Assembly (NCBI GenBank): GCA_013813955.1 | Contig: JACCQW010000390.1 | Coordinates: forward strand, 1-6,290 | Length of the DNA: 6,290 bases | Reading direction: 5' to 3' | Origin: Solirubrobacterales bacterium | GTDB taxonomy: Bacteria > Actinomycetota > Thermoleophilia > Solirubrobacterales > Solirubrobacteraceae | Part shown: in pieces, positions 1 to 6,290 of the stretch | Layout of the letters: each line of letters starts with the position of its first letter | How positions within the stretch are numbered: the first letter of the stretch is position 1 | Made by a program: the position numbers and the translations under genes | Notes under the pieces: model-generated | What the model saw: only the letters and a program-made list of their open reading frames with translations | Told to the model about the DNA's origin: nothing | Databases searched by the model: none

Positions 1-2140
<2,140 letters not shown>

Positions 2141-2144
<4 letters not shown>

Positions 2145-2160
2145 GCCTGGACCTCCTCCT
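2141..2160 (-). promoter_or_regulatory. mak/glgB GTGA overlap with near-consensus ribosome binding site
   Basis: The mak TGA and the glgB GTG overlap as GTGA. AGGAGGAGGT (2160-2151) lies six bases before the GTG and contains AGGAGGT, an excellent match to the 16S anti-Shine-Dalgarno sequence at good spacing. It is written within the EEEV codons at the Mak C-terminus. The strong site may offset the weaker GTG start. This decides the glgB start. Confidence 0.82.
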
Positions 2161-3412
2161 CCAGCAGGCGCGCGATCCCGGCCACCGGGATTCCGACCCA
2201 GTCGGGGCGGTTGTTGAGCTCGTAGCGCAGCTCGTAGACGGCCTTCTCGAGCTCGAAGATAGCCAGCAGCTTCTCGGTCGCCGCCCGGCCCGCGGGCAGC
2301 AACGAAGGCTCCACAGCGTCCAGGTAGGCGGCCAGGAACTCGGTGCGCGCCTGCGCCTCCCAGCCCTCGGGCGCGGGCACGCCGCGCACGATCTGCGACG
2401 CGGAGGCCGCGTAGGCGAACGAGCGCAGCATCCCCGCGACGTCGCGCAGCGGGGAGCGCTTGCGCCGGCGCTCGAGCAGCGGGCGGGCCGGCTCGCCCTC
2501 GAAGTCCAGGATGATCCAGCGGGAATCCGGCCCACCCCCGTCCCTGAGCAGCGTCTGGCCGAGGTGGAGGTCACCGTGGTGGCGGATGAGCCGCCCGCCC
2601 ACGCCGACGTGCGACATGAGCTGCAGGCGGTCGCGGATCTCCTCGCCGCGACCGGCGATCGGCGCAACGCCGGGGTGGTCGGGAAGGTCGATGAACGCGC
2701 GCTCGATCTGCTCGTCGATCGTCGCGGTCAGCAGGGAGAGCGCCTCGGCGCTCGGCTCCTCGGGCGCGAAGTCCGGATCGGCCGCGTCCGAGCCGAGTGT
2801 GGTGTGCATCCGGCCGGTGGCCGCTCCGAGCTCGCCGACTCGGTGCAGCAGGCCGCCGGGGTCGTCGAGCGCGAGCTCCCACCCGTCGCGCGCCTCGGGC
2901 ACGTAGTCCTGCAGCACGCCGAGCGTCGCGTCCATCAGCTCGCCGGAGAACTCATACCAACCGGCCAGCGCGGCGATGTTCTCGAACTCGCGCGCGGAGA
3001 GGAAGCGCAGCATCTCCAGCTCGGGGTTGTCGCCGGGCTCCAGGCGGCGGAAGGCCTTCAGCACCAGGCGGTCGCCGAAGATCACCGACGAGTTGGACTG
3101 CTCGGCGCCCATCGCCCGGATGTGCCCGCCCGGGGCGGACGTGCAGTGGAAGGCGACGTCGCCCACCGTCGCGTTGGCCGCCAGCAGCTCGCCGAGCACC
3201 CGCACGGCGCCCGGCCGCCCCGGCAGCAGCTGGTAGAGCTCGTGCGTGCCGGCCTGGAAGCGCGCCTCGATGACCGCCAGCTCCAGGTCCTCGCCGAGCG
3301 TCACGCGCTCGAGCACGTTGAGCGCCGCGACCTCACGGGCCTTGGAGGCGAACCAGCGCTGCTGCACGACCCATTCCTCCAGCGGCCCCTCGACGAGGTC
3401 AGGCAGGCTCAT
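2141..3412 (-). CDS. mak: Maltokinase (Mak/Pep2), makes maltose-1-phosphate
   Basis: This ATP-dependent kinase phosphorylates the anomeric hydroxyl of maltose to alpha-maltose-1-phosphate, the GlgE donor. It has the aminoglycoside-phosphotransferase-like (eukaryotic-type kinase) fold. At 423 residues it is a little shorter than mycobacterial Mak (about 440-455). An N-terminal cap region carries QRWFASKAR (18-26). EQSNSSV (104-110) and [18 protein letters not shown] (116-133) follow, with Lys119 the likely ATP-contacting lysine. The catalytic loop is [10 protein letters not shown] (277-286) with Asp281 as probable base. DFEGEPARP (303-311) holds the metal-binding Asp303, and [14 protein letters not shown] (324-337) is another family signature. 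The ATG at 3412 is supported by a long purine-rich ribosome binding site and a 14-base overlap with treS. In mycobacteria TreS and Mak form a complex, so tight coupling here may help assembly (inference). A distant sugar kinase is a less likely alternative given the neighbours and motifs. Confidence 0.96.
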
Positions 3413-3433
3413 GCACCACCCCCTCCTCCTCCT
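3399..3433 (-). promoter_or_regulatory. treS/mak 14-base overlap with strong purine-rich ribosome binding site
   Basis: The mak start lies 14 bases inside the end of treS; the shared bases read HEPA-stop in treS and MSLP in mak. Upstream, AGGAGGAGGAGGGGG (3433-3419) offers several overlapping Shine-Dalgarno matches. The nearest AGGAGG (3427-3422) is nine bases from the ATG. The same bases encode part of the Glu-rich tail of TreS, so the tract serves both protein and initiation. This decides the mak start. Confidence 0.8.
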
Positions 3434-5090
3434 GCTCGTCCTCCTCGAGCACGAACCAGAAGAACCCCCGCGGCGCGAGCGTCAGCAGATAGGGCAGCTC
3501 GCCGATGCGAGGGAAGCGCGAGCGTCCGAACATCTCAACCGGGTGGCGCCCGGCGTACCAGCGCAGGTCGAGCTCGACCGCCTGGGCGGAGCGCGCGAGG
3601 TTGTGGACGCACAGCACGACATCGTCCTGATAGGTGCGGACGTGGGCGAAGATCCGGGGGTTCTCGGGGACGAGGGCCTCGAAGGTTCCCAGACCGAACA
3701 CCGGGTGCTCCTTGCGCAGCGCGATGAACCGCCGCAGCCAGCGCAGGAGCGACGTCGGCATGCGCAGCTGCGCCTCCACGTTGACCGCCTGGTAGCCGTA
3801 CACCGGATCCATCAGCGGGGGCGCGTAGAGCTGGGCGAAGTCCGCGCGCGAGAAGCCGCCGTTGCGGTCGCCGGTCCACTGCATCGGGGTGCGCACGCCG
3901 TCGCGGTCGCCGAGGTAGACGTTGTCGCCCATCGCGATCTCGTCGCCGTAGTACAGGACCGGCGAGCCCGGCAGGCTGAACATGATCGCGTGCAGCAGCT
4001 CGATCTCGTCGCGGGCGCCGTCCAGCAGCGGGGCCAGGCGCCGGCGGATCCCGACGTTGAGCTTCATCCGCGGGTCCTTGGCGTACTCGGCGTACATGTA
4101 GTCGCGCTCCTCGTCGGTGACCATCTCCAGGGTCAGCTCGTCGTGGTTGCGCAGGAACAGGCCCCACTGGCAGTTGGGCGGGATATGCGGCGTCTGGCTG
4201 AGGATCTCGAGGATCGGCGCGGCCTCCTCGCGGCGCAGGCCCATGAACATGCGCGGCATGACCGGGAAGTGGAAGGCCATGTGGCACTCGTCTCCCTCGC
4301 CGAAGTACTCGACCACGTCGGCGGGCCACTGGTTGGCCTCCGCGAGCAGGACGCGGTCGGGGTACTCGGCGTCGACGGTGGCGCGCACCTCCTTGAGGAA
4401 GGCGTGGGTCTCGTCGAGGTTCTCGCAGTTGGTGCCGTCGCGCTCGTAGAGGTAGGGCACCGCGTCCAGGCGGAAGCCGTCCAGGCCCACGTCCAGCCAG
4501 AAGCGCAGCACGTCGAGCATCGCCTCGCGCATCTCGGCGTTGTCGTAGTTCAGGTCGGGCTGATGGGAGAAGAAGCGGTGCCAGTAATACGCGCCGGCCT
4601 GCTCGTCCCACGTCCAGTTGGAGGTCTCGGTGTCGACGAAGATGACCCGCGCCTGCTCATAGCGGTGCGGCGAATCGGACCACACGTACCAGTCGCGCTT
4701 GGGCGAGTCCGGGCTGGAGCGCGCCTCCTGAAACCACGCGTGGTCGGCGGAGGTGTGGTTCATGACCAGGTCGGCGATCACCCGGATGCCGCGCTCGTGC
4801 GCGGCCGTGATGAACGCAGCGACGTCGTCCATCGTCCCGTAATCGGGGTTGACGCCGTAGAAGTCGGCTATGTCATAGCCACCGTCGCGCAGCGGCGAGG
4901 GGTACATCGGCAGCAGCCAGATGCAGTCCGCGCCGAGCCACTGCAGGTAGTCGAGCTTCTCGGTCAGCCCGCGGAAGTCGCCGTTGCCGTCCCCGGTGCC
5001 GTCGAAGAACCCGCGCAGGTGGATCTCGTAGAACATGGCCGTCTTGAACCACAGCGGGTCCGCCTCGAACCAGTGCCCGGCGGGATTCAT
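3399..5090 (-). CDS. treS: Trehalose synthase TreS (maltose alpha-D-glucosyltransferase)
   Basis: TreS interconverts trehalose and maltose by intramolecular glucosyl transfer (GH13 subfamily 16). Here it would feed maltose to the maltokinase encoded next. The protein has 563 residues, against roughly 590-600 in mycobacteria, whose N-terminal extension is longer. The N-terminal block [20 protein letters not shown] (11-30) and GDGNGDF are typical. GH13 motifs follow: GYDIADF (71-77), DLVMNH (107-112), [10 protein letters not shown] with nucleophile Asp209, LLAEANQWP with acid/base Glu251, and RNHDELT with Asp317. The 42-residue nucleophile-to-acid/base spacing agrees with Asp230/Glu272 of Mycobacterium smegmatis Tre[15 protein letters not shown] (377-390) and GVRTPMQW (398-405) are also characteristic. 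The last ~100 residues form the C-terminal beta domain and end in an acidic tail (549-556, EEDEQEEE). The ATG at 5090 is chosen because it overlaps the glgE stop as ATGA and immediately precedes the conserved N-terminal block. No fused maltokinase domain is present, unlike the TreS-Mak fusions of some bacteria. Confidence 0.97.
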   Translation of the reverse strand: MNPAGHWFEADPLWFKTAMFYEIHLRGFFDGTGDGNGDFRGLTEKLDYLQWLGADCIWLLPMYPSPLRDGGYDIADFYGVNPDYGTMDDVAAFITAAHERGIRVIADLVMNHTSADHAWFQEARSSPDSPKRDWYVWSDSPHRYEQARVIFVDTETSNWTWDEQAGAYYWHRFFSHQPDLNYDNAEMREAMLDVLRFWLDVGLDGFRLDAVPYLYERDGTNCENLDETHAFLKEVRATVDAEYPDRVLLAEANQWPADVVEYFGEGDECHMAFHFPVMPRMFMGLRREEAAPILEILSQTPHIPPNCQWGLFLRNHDELTLEMVTDEERDYMYAEYAKDPRMKLNVGIRRRLAPLLDGARDEIELLHAIMFSLPGSPVLYYGDEIAMGDNVYLGDRDGVRTPMQWTGDRNGGFSRADFAQLYAPPLMDPVYGYQAVNVEAQLRMPTSLLRWLRRFIALRKEHPVFGLGTFEALVPENPRIFAHVRTYQDDVVLCVHNLARSAQAVELDLRWYAGRHPVEMFGRSRFPRIGELPYLLTLAPRGFFWFVLEEDEQEEEGVVHEPA

Positions 5091-5098
5091 CCGACCTT
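5087..5098 (-). promoter_or_regulatory. glgE/treS ATGA overlap with weak ribosome binding site
   Basis: The glgE TGA and the treS ATG share four bases (ATGA). The only Shine-Dalgarno-like sequence is AAGG at 5098-5095, just four bases before the ATG, which is short and too close for a strong site. Ribosomes finishing glgE probably re-initiate on treS, tying TreS output to GlgE. The overlap is seen directly; coupling is inferred. Confidence 0.75.
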
Positions 5099-6290
5099 GA
5101 GCAGGTGTGCGACCCGCATCGGGTCCAGGCGCACGAAGTTGCGGCCCATCCGCCAGTCGAAGCGCTCGCCGGAGAGCAGGTCGGTGACGGCGAAGGCGGG
5201 CGGCAGGCCGAGGTCGTAGGGGACGACCGCCACCCCCTCCTGCGCGTGATGGGGATCGAGCGTGACGATGGTGATGACCGTGTTGTCGGCGGTGCGCTTG
5301 GCGTAGGCGATCAGCGCGTCGTTCTCGGTGTCGAGGAACAGGACGTTGTCGAATTGGCGCAGCGCGGTGTTCTCGCGACGGATCTCGTTGAGGCGCGCCA
5401 CGAGCGCCAGGAGCGGGCCGTCCAGCGCGCGCTGCCTGGACTCGTACTTCTCGGAGTCCAGGTACTCCTCGCTGCCGGGGCGGACCGGCACGTGCTCGAA
5501 GCTCTCATAGCCCGAGTAGATCCCGTAGGTAGGGCTCAGGGTGGCGGCGAGGACCAGCCGGCTGGCGAACTTCGCAGGACCACCGTGCTGGAGCTCCTCG
5601 GTGAGGATGTCCGGGGTGTTGGCGAAGAAGTTCGGCCGGTAGTAGTCCTGCATCCCGCTGGTCGCGAGCTCCGTGACGTACTCCTGCAGCTCCCAGCGCG
5701 AGCTCTTCCACGTGAAATAGGTGTAGGACTGGCTGAAGCCGACCTTGGCCAGCGTGCGCATCATCGCCGCGCGGGTGAACGCCTCGGCGAGGAAGACGAC
5801 CTCCGGGTCGCGCTTGCGGACCTCGGCGATGAGCCACTCCCAGAACGGCAGCGGCTTGGTGTGTGGGTTGTCGACGCGAAAGACCTTCACGCCGTGGGAG
5901 ACCCAGTGCTGGACGACGTCGAGCAGCGCGTCCCACAGCCCGCGCCAATCCTCGCAGGCGAAGTTCACGTTGTAGATGTCCTGGTAGGTCTTCGGGGGGT
6001 TCTCCGCGTACTTCAGCGTGCCGTCGGGCCGCCGGTTGAACCACTCGGGGTGCTCGGTGAGCCAGGGGTGGTCGGCCGAGCACTGGATGGCGAAGTCGAG
6101 GGCGATCTCGATGTCGAGGTCGCGGGCGGCGGCAACGAGGCGGTCGAAGTCGTCGATGGTGCCGAGGTCGGGGTGCACGGCCGTGTGACCGCCCTCGGCG
6201 CCGCCGATCGCCCAGGGCGAGCCCGGGTCGGCCGGCCCGGCGACCAGCGTGTTGTTCCGGCCCTTGCGGTTGGTGACCCCGATCGGGTGG
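5087..6290 (-). CDS. glgE: Alpha-1,4-glucan:maltose-1-phosphate maltosyltransferase GlgE (partial, N-terminus beyond right edge)
   Basis: GlgE transfers maltose from alpha-maltose-1-phosphate to the non-reducing end of an alpha-1,4-glucan in the cytosol, releasing phosphate (GH13 subfamily 3). The frame is open from the right edge and gives 400 residues plus TGA. The family is usually about 660-700 residues, so some 260-300 N-terminal residues are missing. The visible part opens with the hallmark [13 protein letters not shown], then [21 protein letters not shown] (fragment residues 23-42). QCSADHPWL lies near residue 70. The nucleophile is Asp140 in [10 protein letters not shown] and the acid/base is Glu169 in FLAEAFTR; their 29-residue spacing matches Asp394/Glu423 of Streptomyces GlgE as I recall it. 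Asp227 in NTPDIL is the probable third carboxylate. A C-terminal beta domain starts near residue 310. The first possible start inside the window, a GTG at 6178, is an internal Val within conserved sequence. The stop overlaps the treS start. Function is near certain; the start is not visible. Confidence 0.97.
   Translation of the reverse strand, partial: HPIGVTNRKGRNNTLVAGPADPGSPWAIGGAEGGHTAVHPDLGTIDDFDRLVAAARDLDIEIALDFAIQCSADHPWLTEHPEWFNRRPDGTLKYAENPPKTYQDIYNVNFACEDWRGLWDALLDVVQHWVSHGVKVFRVDNPHTKPLPFWEWLIAEVRKRDPEVVFLAEAFTRAAMMRTLAKVGFSQSYTYFTWKSSRWELQEYVTELATSGMQDYYRPNFFANTPDILTEELQHGGPAKFASRLVLAATLSPTYGIYSGYESFEHVPVRPGSEEYLDSEKYESRQRALDGPLLALVARLNEIRRENTALRQFDNVLFLDTENDALIAYAKRTADNTVITIVTLDPHHAQEGVAVVPYDLGLPPAFAVTDLLSGERFDWRMGRNFVRLDPMRVAHLLKVG

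Noticed and set aside
3419..3433. Trinucleotide repeat (AGG)n as a microsatellite or slippage tract
   Set aside because: Only four units in tandem, explained by Glu codons plus the ribosome binding site. Both reading frames are intact.
6176..6178. GTG as the start of glgE
   Set aside because: The frame stays open to the right edge, and the 37 upstream codons encode conserved GlgE sequence (HPIG, RKGRNN, GSPWAIG). The GTG is an internal Val codon.

Overview
All 6290 bases lie inside one tightly packed minus-strand operon of four genes for making branched alpha-glucan from trehalose (the GlgE pathway). In transcription order, from right to left, they are glgE (5' end off the right edge), treS (complete), the maltokinase gene mak/pep2 (complete) and glgB (about the last ten codons off the left edge). 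There are no intergenic gaps. The genes overlap by 4, 14 and 4 bases, so no promoter, terminator, RNA gene, repeat, mobile element or CRISPR array is expected or seen.

The strong G+C bias (about 70% by eye, with nearly all third codon positions G or C) and the glgE-treS-mak-glgB order, which I know from Streptomyces and other actinobacteria, point to an actinobacterium. The protein flavour would fit a Thermoleophilia/Solirubrobacterales-type lineage, but that is a weak guess without database comparison.

The genes form one pathway. TreS interconverts trehalose and maltose. Mak phosphorylates maltose with ATP to maltose-1-phosphate. GlgE transfers the maltosyl unit to the end of an alpha-1,4-glucan and releases phosphate. 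GlgB adds alpha-1,6 branches. The key catalytic residues are visible in every protein, and none looks broken.

I did not find an undescribed system. The most notable local detail is at the gene junctions: the acidic C-terminal tails of TreS and Mak are written with GAG repeats that also form very strong ribosome binding sites for the next gene, while treS has only a weak site and probably depends on coupling to glgE translation. The long open frames on the plus strand (up to 657 codons) look like antisense shadows of GC-rich coding DNA.
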